Part shown: positions 16,791 through 24,754 of the stretch, piece after piece
How the letters are laid out: each line of letters begins with the position of its first letter
Position numbering within the stretch: position 1 is the stretch's first letter
Assembly (NCBI GenBank): GCA_965213845.1
Contig: CBDCAI010000004.1
Coordinates: 1,488,001 to 1,552,000, forward strand
Reading direction: 5' to 3'
Length of the DNA: 64,000 bases
Source of the DNA: JBBROS01 sp965213845
Lineage (GTDB): Bacteria; Pseudomonadota; Alphaproteobacteria; Acetobacterales; Acetobacteraceae
Made by a program: the position numbers and the translations under genes
Notes under the pieces: model-generated
What the model was told of the DNA's origin: nothing
What the model saw: only the letters and a program-made list of their open reading frames with translations
The model's database searches: none

Positions 16791-18062
16791 ATGAAGCGCC
16801 TGCACCCTGCCTGGATCGTCGCCGCCTGCACCTTTTTGGTGCTGTTGGCCGCTGCCGGCATCCGCTCCACCCCCGGCGTGCTGATCGTTCCGCTGGAGGC
16901 GGAGTTCGGCTGGTCGCGCGCCACCATCAGCTTCGCCGTCGCGCTCAACATCCTGCTGTTCGGCCTCATCGGCCCCTTCGCCGCGGCCGTCATCGAGCGG
17001 TTCGGTCTGCGCCGGACCGTCGGCTCCGCCCTGGCGCTGCTGTCGTTCGGCGTGGCGCTGACGCCGTTCATGACGCAGCCGTGGCACCTGGTCCTGCTTT
17101 GGGGCCTGGTCGTCGGCACGGGCAGCGGCGTCACGGGCATGGTGCTGGCCAGCACCGTGGCGTCGCGCTGGTTCCGCCAGAAGCGGGGCCTGGTCGTGGG
17201 CCTGCTGACGGCCAGCACGGCGACGGGGCAGCTCGTGTTCCTGCCGGCGCTGGCCTACCTCGCCGAACATGTCGGCTGGCGGGCCGTCAGCATCGTCGTG
17301 TCGCTGATCGCGGCGGCGCTGATCCTGCCCATCGCACGCTTCATGACGGACCGGCCGAGCGACCTGGGCATCCCGCCCTATGGCGGTACGGCGGTGGTGC
17401 CGCGGCAGGTTCTGACGGTGAATCCGGCCCGGCGCGCCCTGGGGGCGCTGCGCTACGGTTTCGGCAACCGCGACTTCTGGCTGCTGGGCGGCAGCTTCTT
17501 CGTGTGTGGCGCCAGCACGAACGGGCTGATCGGCACGCACCTGATCCCGGCCTGCATGGACAACGGCATTCCGGAGCTCACGGGTGCCGGGCTGCTGGCG
17601 ATGATGGGGATCTTCGACCTGGTGGGCACCACGCTTTCGGGCTGGCTGTCGGACCGCTGGGACAACCGGATGCTGCTGGCGTGGTACTACGGCCTGCGCG
17701 GCCTCAGCCTTTTGTTCCTGCCCTTCGCGTTCGAGGCGGGGTTCGCCGGGTATGGCTATGCGGGGCTCGGGCTGTTCGCCGTGTTCTATGGGCTGGACTG
17801 GGTCGCGACGGTGCCGCCCACGGTGCGCCTGGCGGCCCGCTGCTTCGGCGAGGAGAACGCACCCGTCATGTTCGGCTGGATCGCGGCCGCGCACCAGGCC
17901 GGCGCCGCCTCGGCAGCCTGGTTCGCCGGGCTTGTCCGGGTGGGCACCGGCAGCTACCTGACCGCGTTCATGATCTCGGGCGCCCTATGCCTTCTGGCCA
18001 GCATGATGGTGGCGTTCATCGGCCGCGGGCTGGAGACGCGGCGGACCGCTTTGGCCATTTGA
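16791..18062 (+). CDS. MFS transporter (oxalate/formate antiporter-like family)
   Basis: A 423-residue major facilitator with twelve likely helices. It has EFGWSRATISFAVALNILLFG in helices 1-2, as in monocarboxylate-type and OxlT-like proteins, the loop 2-3 basic motif (ERFGLRRTV), the central loop around residues 190-220 and a second-half motif DRWDNRMLL. Such transporters exchange or import small organic acids or unknown metabolites across the inner membrane. It is probably a single-gene unit with the paired GTGCA dyads in its promoter region. Its 3' end overlaps the tail of the decayed gene on the other strand. Confidence 0.9.
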   Translation: MKRLHPAWIVAACTFLVLLAAAGIRSTPGVLIVPLEAEFGWSRATISFAVALNILLFGLIGPFAAAVIERFGLRRTVGSALALLSFGVALTPFMTQPWHLVLLWGLVVGTGSGVTGMVLASTVASRWFRQKRGLVVGLLTASTATGQLVFLPALAYLAEHVGWRAVSIVVSLIAAALILPIARFMTDRPSDLGIPPYGGTAVVPRQVLTVNPARRALGALRYGFGNRDFWLLGGSFFVCGASTNGLIGTHLIPACMDNGIPELTGAGLLAMMGIFDLVGTTLSGWLSDRWDNRMLLAWYYGLRGLSLLFLPFAFEAGFAGYGYAGLGLFAVFYGLDWVATVPPTVRLAARCFGEENAPVMFGWIAAAHQAGAASAAWFAGLVRVGTGSYLTAFMISGALCLLASMMVAFIGRGLETRRTALAI

Positions 18063-18540
18063 TCTCGTGAAGGCGCGGCGGGACCGTCGGGCTGCGCCTG
18101 GCGGGAGCGGCAGCGCCGCCTTGGTGACCGCGTCGCTCACAGCAGACGACACGTTCGAAGGTCGGAGGCAGGTCGAGCGAAGCCCGTCGATATGCTCTGT
18201 CAGATCGAGCCCGATGTTTATCCACATCGGGTCGAGCACGAAGTCCACGCCCTCACGCCTCGCCAGCTTGGCCGCAGGTACGAAATTTGCGTCCTCCGGA
18301 GATCAGGACAATCTGATCGACCTCGCCCTTGAGGGTCAACGAGCAGATATCGATGCCGATATGGATCCGATACAGGTCCCGTCGGATGACATTGCCGGCG
18401 CTGGGTTGGCTCAGGTGACCTAATGCGGTGTCGCAGAGCCGTCTTGCAACCTCGGCAGGCTCCGGCTCGATCGGCGATGGCCAGATGCGCGGAAGGCGTC
18501 GTAGAAACAAAGCCGCATCATCGAGTATCGCAGTCGGCAT
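17985..18540 (-). pseudogene. Decayed NYN-domain (LabA/DUF88-like) gene
   Basis: Two pieces of one gene lie in different frames. The first, from an ATG at 18540, reads MPTAILDDAALFLRRLPRIW, then RRLCDTALGHLSQ, then RRDLYRI, and at once IGIDICSLTLKGEVDQIVLIS. In the intact NYN proteins I recall, these last two blocks are about 100 residues apart, so an internal deletion is likely. After ISGG (near 18288) the frame is broken: shifting by one base restores DANFVPAAKLARREG and then VDFVLDPMWINIGLDLTEHI in the frame that stops at 17985. A single extra G in a GGAGGAC run explains the shift. Intact members are PIN-like nucleases. This copy should be dead. Confidence 0.8.
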
Positions 18541-18703
18541 CAACGTCCATCCGGTCGAAGCGTCCCGGGGTTCGGCGCACAGACGATCATCCAGCCGTGC
18601 ACGTACAGCCCAGGACGGCACCATCCTGCTCTGAAACGTGTCGCGGCACGCAAACATTCGCCGCCGTCTCTCCGGATCGGTGCGGCATCGCCAAGGAGGC
18701 TCC

Positions 18704-19315
18704 ATGAACGACATCCCGGACTACGACGCCCTGCGGGCCCATGTCGGCCAGGTCAGCGTGATGGCGGAGCGGAAGGTCATCCATCGCTTCGACCAGCACA
18801 GCCGGCACTTCATCGCGTTGTCGCCGTTCCTGGTCATCGCGACCGCGGACCGGGATGGGCGGCTGGACGCCAGCCCGCGCGGGGACCCGCCGGGCTTCGT
18901 GCGGGTGCTGGACGACACGACGCTGTTCCTGCCGGACCGGCCGGGCAACAACCGGGTGGACACGTTCTCCAACATCCTGGCCTCGCCCGGGGTGGGGCTG
19001 ATCTTCTTCGTGCCTGGCATCGACGAGACGTTCCGGGTGAACGGCGAGGCGACCCTGGTGACCGACCCGGCCCTGCTGGAGGGGTCCGTGGTCCTGGGCC
19101 GCACACCGAAGACCGGGGTGGTGATCACGTTGCGGGAGGCGTTCTTCCACTGCGCGAAGGCGCTCAAGCGCTCCCGCCTGTGGGACCCGGCGGCGCAGAT
19201 CGAGCGGAGCGCGTTCCCGACGCTCGGCCGCATCCTGGCGGACCAGCAGCAGGGCGTGACCGTCGAGGAAGCCGAGGAGCGGGTTGCGGTCGGCTACCGC
19301 GACCGGATGTACTGA
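18704..19315 (+). CDS. Pyridoxamine 5'-phosphate oxidase-family flavoprotein
   Basis: A 203-residue split-barrel protein of the PPOX family, resembling the MSMEG_1061/DR2398-type subfamily. FLVIATADRDGRLDASPRGDPPGFVRVLDD marks the first strands, followed by RPGNNRVDTFSNILASPGVGLIFFVPG and VNGEATLVTD, the FMN-contacting part. It probably binds FMN and reduces an unknown small molecule or peroxide in the cytoplasm. The ATG at 18704 has a perfect AAGGAGG 5 bases upstream. The longer open frame before it is rejected. It stands alone, with the next gene convergent. Confidence 0.85.
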   Translation: MNDIPDYDALRAHVGQVSVMAERKVIHRFDQHSRHFIALSPFLVIATADRDGRLDASPRGDPPGFVRVLDDTTLFLPDRPGNNRVDTFSNILASPGVGLIFFVPGIDETFRVNGEATLVTDPALLEGSVVLGRTPKTGVVITLREAFFHCAKALKRSRLWDPAAQIERSAFPTLGRILADQQQGVTVEEAEERVAVGYRDRMY

Positions 19316-19343
19316 CCGCGCGGGAGATCTCGGGCCCAGGGTC

Positions 19344-21905
19344 TCACGACAGCGCCTCCGTCACCGCCCGGCGCAGCGACGCCACGTCGTAGGGCTTGCT
19401 CAGCCAGACCACGGCGTCGGTCGGCGGCTCGGACTGGCCGGAGGCGACGACGACCGGCAGGCCCGGCAGACGGTCCCTGATCTCGGCCACCAGCGACAAC
19501 CCGTCGCGGTCGGGCAGGCCGAGGTCGGTCAGCAGCAGGTCGGGCGGCGGGTCCAGGCGCTGCAGGGCGGCCGTGGCGCTCGAGGCTTCCAGCACGTCGA
19601 AGCCCAGCTCCGCCAGCGCGTCGGCGGTCGTCATCCGCACCAGCTCCTCATCCTCGACCAGCAGCACCCGCCGGCGCGGGGCGGGGCGCAGGGCGACGCC
19701 CCGCAACGCGTCGCGCACGGCGCGGGCCAGGTCGTCCCGCTGCCACGGTTTGCTGATCAGCGCGACATCGGCGTCCAGCTGTCCGTTGTGGACGATGCTG
19801 TTCTGCGTGTAACCCGACGTGAACAGCACGGCGAGGCCCGGGAGCAGGGCCTGGGCCGCCGCCGCCAGCTGTCGCGCCGACATGCGGCCCGGCATCACCA
19901 CATCGGTGAACAGCAGGTTCGGCCGGCAGCCGCCTTCCAGCAGGGCCAGTGCCGCGTCCGCGTTCTCCGCCTCGACCACCTGGTAGTTCAGCGTGTGCAA
20001 CGCGTCGCGCGACACCTGGCGCACGCCCGGATCGTCCTCCACCAGCAGCACCAGCTCGTTCTGTCCCAGCGGCAGGCCTGCCGCGGCGGTGGCGGCCCGC
20101 GCCTGGGGGGCGGAGCTGCGGGGGATGTACAGCCGTGCCGTCGTGCCGTGGCCGAGCTCGCTGTACAGCTTGAAGTGGCCGCCCGACTGCTTGGCGAAGC
20201 CCAGGATCATCGACAGGCCCAGCCCGGTGCCGCGGCCTTCGGCCTTTGTGGTGTAGAACGGCTCCACGGCGCGGGCGAGCTGGACCGGGGTCATGCCGGC
20301 CCCGGTGTCCGACACGGCGAACACAAGGTACTGGCCGGGCGAGACGTCGGCGTCGCGGGCGACATAGGCTTCGTCGAGGGCGGCGTTCGACGCCTCGATC
20401 GTGAACTTGCCGCCGGCCAGGCCGTCGGGCCGCGTCATCGCGTCTCGGGCGTTCAGCGCCAGGTTCAGCAGGGCGTTTTCGAACTGGGTCTGGTCCGCGC
20501 GCATGAACCAGAGGCCGCCGCCGATCACCAGCTCGAACTCGACCGCCTCGCCCAGGGTCCGGCGCAGCACCTCCTCCATGCCCATCAGCAGGCGGCGGGC
20601 GTCCAGCGGTTCCGGTGCCAGCGGCTGCCGCCGTGCGAAGGCCAGCAGGTGCCGCGTCAGCCGCGTGCCGCGCGCCACGCCGGCGCTGGCGGCATCGAGC
20701 CGGGCCAGCAGGCCGTCGTTCATCGGGACGCTGCGCTCGATCCGCGACCGTAGCAGCTCGAGGTTGGCCGAGACGACCTGCAGCAGGTTGTTGAAGTCGT
20801 GCGCGACCCCCCCGGTCATCTGGCCCAGCACGTCCATCTTCTGCGACTGGCGCGCGGCCTCCTCCGCGGCGACGCGGCGCGTGACGTCGGCCACGCTGAG
20901 CATCTGCCCGCCCTCCGGCATGGGGCTGCGCCACACCTCGAGCGACCTGGCACCCTCCCGCGCCTCCAGCGCCTGCGGGCCAGAGGGGCGAGTGCCGGTC
21001 AGGACCGGCGGGTCGAGCGTCACGGCGGCGGCCACCGTGGCGAACGCCGTTCCCGGCACCACCAGGTCCGGCCCGATGCCGAGTGCTTCGGGGAAGCGCG
21101 TGTTGGCCAGGATCAGGGCGTCGTCGCGGTCGAACACGGCGATGCCGTCGCGGACATGCTCGACCGCCGCCTTCAGGCGCGCCGCCTCGCGCTGTTCGCC
21201 AGAGCGGGCCCGCAGCAGCCGGGCCCGGTTCAGCTGCAGGGTCAGCGCCGCCGCCCCGAGCAGCGCGACCGCCGCCCCCAGGCAGGCGAGCAGGGTCGCC
21301 GTCACGTCGCGCTCCCGGCCTGTCAGCGCGCGGCTGCGGCGATCCCGCTCCAGCTCCGACTGGGCGACGATGACGGCGATGCACCGCCGCGCCTCGTCCA
21401 TCGCGACCCGGCCCTCGTCGTTGTTCACGACGGCCAGGGCGGCGGGGATGCCGTCCCGCTCGGCCAGGATGACGGTCCGGCGCAACTCCGCCGTCTTGCT
21501 GTGGACGGCTGCGGCCAGGGCGGTGAAGTCGTCCCGGAACTCCGGCAGGTCGATCATCAGCGTGCCCAGCCCGTCGAGCAGCCCGTCGATGTGGCCGATC
21601 GCGTCGTAGTAGGGCTCCAGGTACGACAGCCGCCCGGTCAGCAGGAAGCCGCGCTGTCCGGTCTCGGCGTCGCGCAGCGCCGACAGCACGTCGTTGGCCG
21701 CATTGGCCCGCAGGCGGGCGCGGACGGTGGCGGCCAGCAGGTCGTCGATGGACGCGTTGACGTGGCTCGCCGCCATCAGGCCGACGCCGATGAACGACGC
21801 CATGGCCAGCACGAGCGCCGCGGTCTGCAGGCGGGCGCTGTGCAGCAGGCGTTGCAGGGTGATCCCGCTGGGGGCGGGACCGGCGGCTGGCGTCAGGTCA
21901 GCCAC
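19344..21905 (-). CDS. Hybrid sensor histidine kinase with CHASE3-like sensor and two receiver domains
   Basis: An 853-residue kinase. Membrane helix at about residues 26-46, a periplasmic CHASE3-like helical sensor at 50-185 (ALRDAETGQRGFLLTG), a second helix near 195-217, a PAS-like region to about 340, then HisKA with GGVAHDFNNLLQ (phospho-acceptor His369), and an ATPase domain with N, G1 (SDTGAGM) and G2 (GTGLGLSM) boxes. Two receivers follow: Asp668 (LFTDVVMP) and Asp794 (LLTDLGLP). The GTG start at 21905 overlaps the end of dnaQ by 13 bases, so it is read as the last gene of the aroE-coaE-dnaQ run. There is no separate response regulator nearby, so output may pass through a phosphotransfer protein elsewhere. 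Confidence 0.93.
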   Translation of the reverse strand: MADLTPAAGPAPSGITLQRLLHSARLQTAALVLAMASFIGVGLMAASHVNASIDDLLAATVRARLRANAANDVLSALRDAETGQRGFLLTGRLSYLEPYYDAIGHIDGLLDGLGTLMIDLPEFRDDFTALAAAVHSKTAELRRTVILAERDGIPAALAVVNNDEGRVAMDEARRCIAVIVAQSELERDRRSRALTGRERDVTATLLACLGAAVALLGAAALTLQLNRARLLRARSGEQREAARLKAAVEHVRDGIAVFDRDDALILANTRFPEALGIGPDLVVPGTAFATVAAAVTLDPPVLTGTRPSGPQALEAREGARSLEVWRSPMPEGGQMLSVADVTRRVAAEEAARQSQKMDVLGQMTGGVAHDFNNLLQVVSANLELLRSRIERSVPMNDGLLARLDAASAGVARGTRLTRHLLAFARRQPLAPEPLDARRLLMGMEEVLRRTLGEAVEFELVIGGGLWFMRADQTQFENALLNLALNARDAMTRPDGLAGGKFTIEASNAALDEAYVARDADVSPGQYLVFAVSDTGAGMTPVQLARAVEPFYTTKAEGRGTGLGLSMILGFAKQSGGHFKLYSELGHGTTARLYIPRSSAPQARAATAAAGLPLGQNELVLLVEDDPGVRQVSRDALHTLNYQVVEAENADAALALLEGGCRPNLLFTDVVMPGRMSARQLAAAAQALLPGLAVLFTSGYTQNSIVHNGQLDADVALISKPWQRDDLARAVRDALRGVALRPAPRRRVLLVEDEELVRMTTADALAELGFDVLEASSATAALQRLDPPPDLLLTDLGLPDRDGLSLVAEIRDRLPGLPVVVASGQSEPPTDAVVWLSKPYDVASLRRAVTEALS

Positions 21906-22570
21906 ACCGCCTCCTTCAGGCGGCAGACGAAGGCGGCGTGCCGGGCCAGCTGCTCGGGCGAGGGGATGACGAGGCGGATGCTGCGCGGCCCGGCGGGGGC
22001 GTAGACGACGGAGGGTGCCTGCTCGTCCTCGTCGCCGCCCAGCAGCAGCCCGCGCTGACGGCCGCCCGTCAGCTCGATATAGACCTCGGCCAGCAGGCGG
22101 CAGTCGAGCAGGGCGTTGTGGCTGGTGCGTTCGCTGAGGTCGATGGCGAAGCGGCGGCACAGCGCGTCCAGGCTGTTGGGCAGGCCGGGGAAGCGGGCCT
22201 TGGCCAGCGCCAGCGTGTCGATCATGCGTGCGGCGCCCAGGGGGCCGCGCCCGGTGCGGCCCAGCTCCATGTCCAGGAAGCCGAAGTCGAACGGCGCGTT
22301 GTGGGCCACCAGCGGATCGGTGCCGATGAACGCCAGCAGCGCCTCGGCGATGTCGGCGAAGCGCGGCTGGCCGACCAGGTCGGCGCGGCTGTAGCCATGC
22401 ACGCGCGAGGCGTCGGCCGGTACGTCCCGCTCGGGGTCGATCAGGGTGTGGAAGCTGCGGCCGGTCGGCAGGTCCCGCTCCAGCTCGAGGCAGGCGATCT
22501 CGATCACGCGGTCGCCGTTCAGCGGGTCGAGACCGGTGGTTTCCGTGTCGAACAGGACGGAGCGGCTCAT
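21893..22570 (-). CDS. dnaQ: DNA polymerase III epsilon subunit (3'-5' proofreading exonuclease)
   Basis: A 225-residue DEDDh exonuclease. Exo I is FDTETTGLDP with Asp8 and Glu10, Exo II lies in VAHNAPFDFGFLD and Exo III in SHNALLDCRLLAEVY. A C-terminal segment after residue 180 fits the polymerase-alpha binding tail. It edits replication errors as part of the polymerase III core. ATG at 22570 is preferred over the longer frame because GGAG lies 10 bases upstream and the catalytic motif follows at once. It follows coaE after 134 non-coding bases in the standard alphaproteobacterial aroE-coaE-dnaQ order. Confidence 0.94.
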   Translation of the reverse strand: MSRSVLFDTETTGLDPLNGDRVIEIACLELERDLPTGRSFHTLIDPERDVPADASRVHGYSRADLVGQPRFADIAEALLAFIGTDPLVAHNAPFDFGFLDMELGRTGRGPLGAARMIDTLALAKARFPGLPNSLDALCRRFAIDLSERTSHNALLDCRLLAEVYIELTGGRQRGLLLGGDEDEQAPSVVYAPAGPRSIRLVIPSPEQLARHAAFVCRLKEAVWLT

Positions 22571-22704
22571 GGGCGAAAGGCTCCGTCGTCGGCGTCCCGC
22601 CCGGTGCGGCGCGGCCGGCCGGCGGCGCCCCAGGGCTAATCGACCCATGTCGATGTCGCGCAGGATGCCCGTCGGGGGTGCGGTTGTCGAGCCGCCGTGC
22701 GGGC

Positions 22705-23298
22705 TTAACTGCCCGGCCGGAGGCTGCGGATGAGGCGGCGCAGCGTCCGCTGGGCGTGGTGCCGCGAGAGGCCGGTCGACACCACCACGTCGGCCAGGCG
22801 GCGCTTGCGGCGGTCGGGCATCTGGCGCGCGACGATGGCGGCGATCTGGGCGTCGGTCATCTGGCCGCGGGCGCGGACGCGGGTGCGTTGCACGGCGGCG
22901 GGCGCACTGACGACGACGACCAGGTCGACGCGGCGCTGGCCGCCGGTCTCCAGCAGCAGCGGGATGTCGAGCACGGCCGCGGGGCTGCGGGCGCGCCGGG
23001 CGGCGGCCAGGAAGCGGCGCTCGAGCCTGCGGACCAGGGGGTGGACGATGCGCTCCAGCCGGGTCATGGCCGCGGGGTTCTGGATCACGGCGGCCCGCAG
23101 CCGGGCGCGGTCGACGGCGCCGTCGACCACGGTCCCGGGGAAGGCCTGGCCGATGGCGGCCACGGCGGCGCCGCCTTTCGCCTGCAGGCGGTGCACGGCC
23201 GCGTCGGCGTCGAACACCGGCAGGCGGGCGCGGCGGAAGGCGGCGGCGGCAGTGGACTTGCCCATGCCGATGCCGCCGGTCAGGCCGATGGTCCTCAC
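22705..23298 (-). CDS. coaE: Dephospho-CoA kinase
   Basis: A 197-residue P-loop kinase that phosphorylates the ribose 3'-hydroxyl of dephospho-CoA, the last step of coenzyme A synthesis in the cytosol. The N-terminus IGLTGGIGMGKST is the Walker A loop (Lys14), followed by the DADAAVHRL acceptor-binding segment, the VHPLVRR lid region and VLDIPLLLETG. Length is normal. The GTG start at 23298 lies 10 bases after the aroE stop, so the pair is co-transcribed. Confidence 0.94.
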   Translation of the reverse strand: MRTIGLTGGIGMGKSTAAAAFRRARLPVFDADAAVHRLQAKGGAAVAAIGQAFPGTVVDGAVDRARLRAAVIQNPAAMTRLERIVHPLVRRLERRFLAAARRARSPAAVLDIPLLLETGGQRRVDLVVVVSAPAAVQRTRVRARGQMTDAQIAAIVARQMPDRRKRRLADVVVSTGLSRHHAQRTLRRLIRSLRPGS

Positions 23299-23308
23299 TT
23301 TGGGTCCG

Positions 23309-24142
23309 TCACGCCAGCACCGCGTCCTGCAGCGCGCGATCCACCACCGGCGTCGTGCCGAACCAGGCGGCGAAGCCCGGCACGGCCTGGTGCAGCAGCA
23401 TGCCGATGCCGTCCACCGTGACCAGGCCGCAGGCGGACGCTGCGGCCAGCAGCGGCGTCAGCAGCGGGGCATAGACGATGTCGGCCACCACCATGGACGC
23501 GGGTGCGGCTGCCAGATCGATCTCGAGCGGCGGCTGGCCGTCCATGCCGAGCTGGGTGGTGTTGACCAGCAGCGCCTGGTTGTCCAGCGCCGCCGAGCGC
23601 GCGGCCCAGGGCACGGTCTGCAGGCCCGGCAGGGCGTCCGCCAGCGCCGCCGACCGGGCGCCGGTCCGGTTGCACACCGCGACGGCGCACCCGGCCCCGA
23701 GCAGGGCGGCGGCGATGGCGCGCGCGGCCCCCCCGGCGCCCAGGATCAGCGCCGATCCGGCACAATGCACGCCATGCGCGGACAGGTTGGCCATGAACCC
23801 CGTGCCATCGGTGTTGCTGCCGACGATCTCGCCCGGCCGGCCAGGCTCGCCGGGACCGAACACCAGCGTGTTGACCGCGCCCGCCTGGTGCGCCGAGGGC
23901 TCCAGCCGGTCGCACAGCCGCATGACCGCCTGCTTGTGCGGCAGCGTGACGTTCAGGCCGCGAAAGCCGGCGGCGCGCAGGCCGTGCACGGCAGGGATCA
24001 GGTCGTCCGGATGGACGGGCAGCGGGACGTAGGCGCCATCGATGCCGTGCCGGGCCAGCCAGTGGCCGTGCAGGCGCGGCGAGCGCGAATGCGCGACCGG
24101 CCACCCGACGACGCCCGCGAGCCGTGCCGCCCCTGAGATCAT
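23309..24142 (-). CDS. aroE: Shikimate dehydrogenase
   Basis: A 277-residue NADP-dependent enzyme that reduces 3-dehydroshikimate to shikimate in aromatic amino-acid synthesis. The shikimate-binding HSRSP motif (Ser19, Ser21), the catalytic Lys70 in NVTLPHK and Asp112 in SNTDGTGF are present. The dinucleotide-binding loop is GAGGAARAI near residue 135 and the NRT motif of NADP users follows. It is the first gene of the aroE-coaE-dnaQ-kinase run. The maf gene that often precedes aroE in this order is missing; the next gene upstream is divergent. Confidence 0.95.
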   Translation of the reverse strand: MISGAARLAGVVGWPVAHSRSPRLHGHWLARHGIDGAYVPLPVHPDDLIPAVHGLRAAGFRGLNVTLPHKQAVMRLCDRLEPSAHQAGAVNTLVFGPGEPGRPGEIVGSNTDGTGFMANLSAHGVHCAGSALILGAGGAARAIAAALLGAGCAVAVCNRTGARSAALADALPGLQTVPWAARSAALDNQALLVNTTQLGMDGQPPLEIDLAAAPASMVVADIVYAPLLTPLLAAASACGLVTVDGIGMLLHQAVPGFAAWFGTTPVVDRALQDAVLA

Positions 24143-24294
24143 CGCGCTTCCTCCGGAAATGCATTGCGCTGGGCCCCCGGCCTAGGCCAACCTCCGCCGC
24201 AAGTCGATGCCCGGCCAGGCGGTGCAGTCAAGCTGGGCGGTCGACGCCGAGGCCCGGCATCGCCGGGCCGGCAACATGCTGGGGGATGGATCCG

Positions 24295-24744
24295 ATGGTC
24301 AAGCTGGACGTGAACGGCCGCGCGCACGAGCTGGACGTCGATCCCGAGACGCCGCTGCTGTGGGTGCTGCGCGAGCAGCTGGGCATGACCGGCACGAAGT
24401 ACGGCTGCGGCATCGCCCAGTGCGGCGCCTGTTCGGTGCATGTGGACGGGCAGGTGATGCGGTCGTGCCAGCTGCCGGTCGGCAGCGTCGGCGGCAAGGT
24501 GGTGACGATCGAGGGGCTGTCGCCCGACAGCTCCCACCCGGTGCAGGCGGCGTGGCTGGCCCACCAGGTGCCGCAGTGCGGCTATTGCCAGAGCGGGCAG
24601 ATCATGGCGGCGGTGGCGCTGCTGGCCGAGAAGCCGCAGCCGACGGACGCCGACATCAACGAGTCGATGAGCAACATCTGCCGCTGCGGCACCTACAACC
24701 GCATCCGCGCGGCCATCCATTCGGTGGCCGGCGGGAAGGCCTGA
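24295..24744 (+). CDS. [2Fe-2S] subunit of a xanthine-dehydrogenase-family molybdenum hydroxylase (IorA-like)
   Basis: A 149-residue protein with two iron-sulfur clusters. The plant-ferredoxin-type cluster uses Cys38, Cys43, Cys46 and Cys58 (GCGIAQCGACSV), and the helical C-terminal cluster uses Cys95, Cys98, Cys129 and Cys131 (CGYCQSG; ICRCG). It passes electrons from the Mo-cofactor subunit to a cytochrome, as in isoquinoline 1-oxidoreductase. The ATG at 24295 is preceded by a GGGGGATGG stretch; an in-frame ATG at 24286 is an alternative. No signal peptide is seen, so it is probably exported folded with the Tat-signalled large subunit. It is the first gene of a nine-gene run. Confidence 0.93.
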   Translation: MVKLDVNGRAHELDVDPETPLLWVLREQLGMTGTKYGCGIAQCGACSVHVDGQVMRSCQLPVGSVGGKVVTIEGLSPDSSHPVQAAWLAHQVPQCGYCQSGQIMAAVALLAEKPQPTDADINESMSNICRCGTYNRIRAAIHSVAGGKA

Positions 24745-24754
24745 GGCCGTGGGC

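Noticed and set aside
18067..18423. 118-codon plus-strand frame in the gap after the MFS gene
   Set aside because: It is antisense to clear NYN-domain remnants and has no similarity of its own.
24295..24744. Carbon monoxide dehydrogenase small subunit
   Set aside because: There is no FAD-binding medium subunit, and the large subunits are of the Tat-exported IorB type rather than CoxL.
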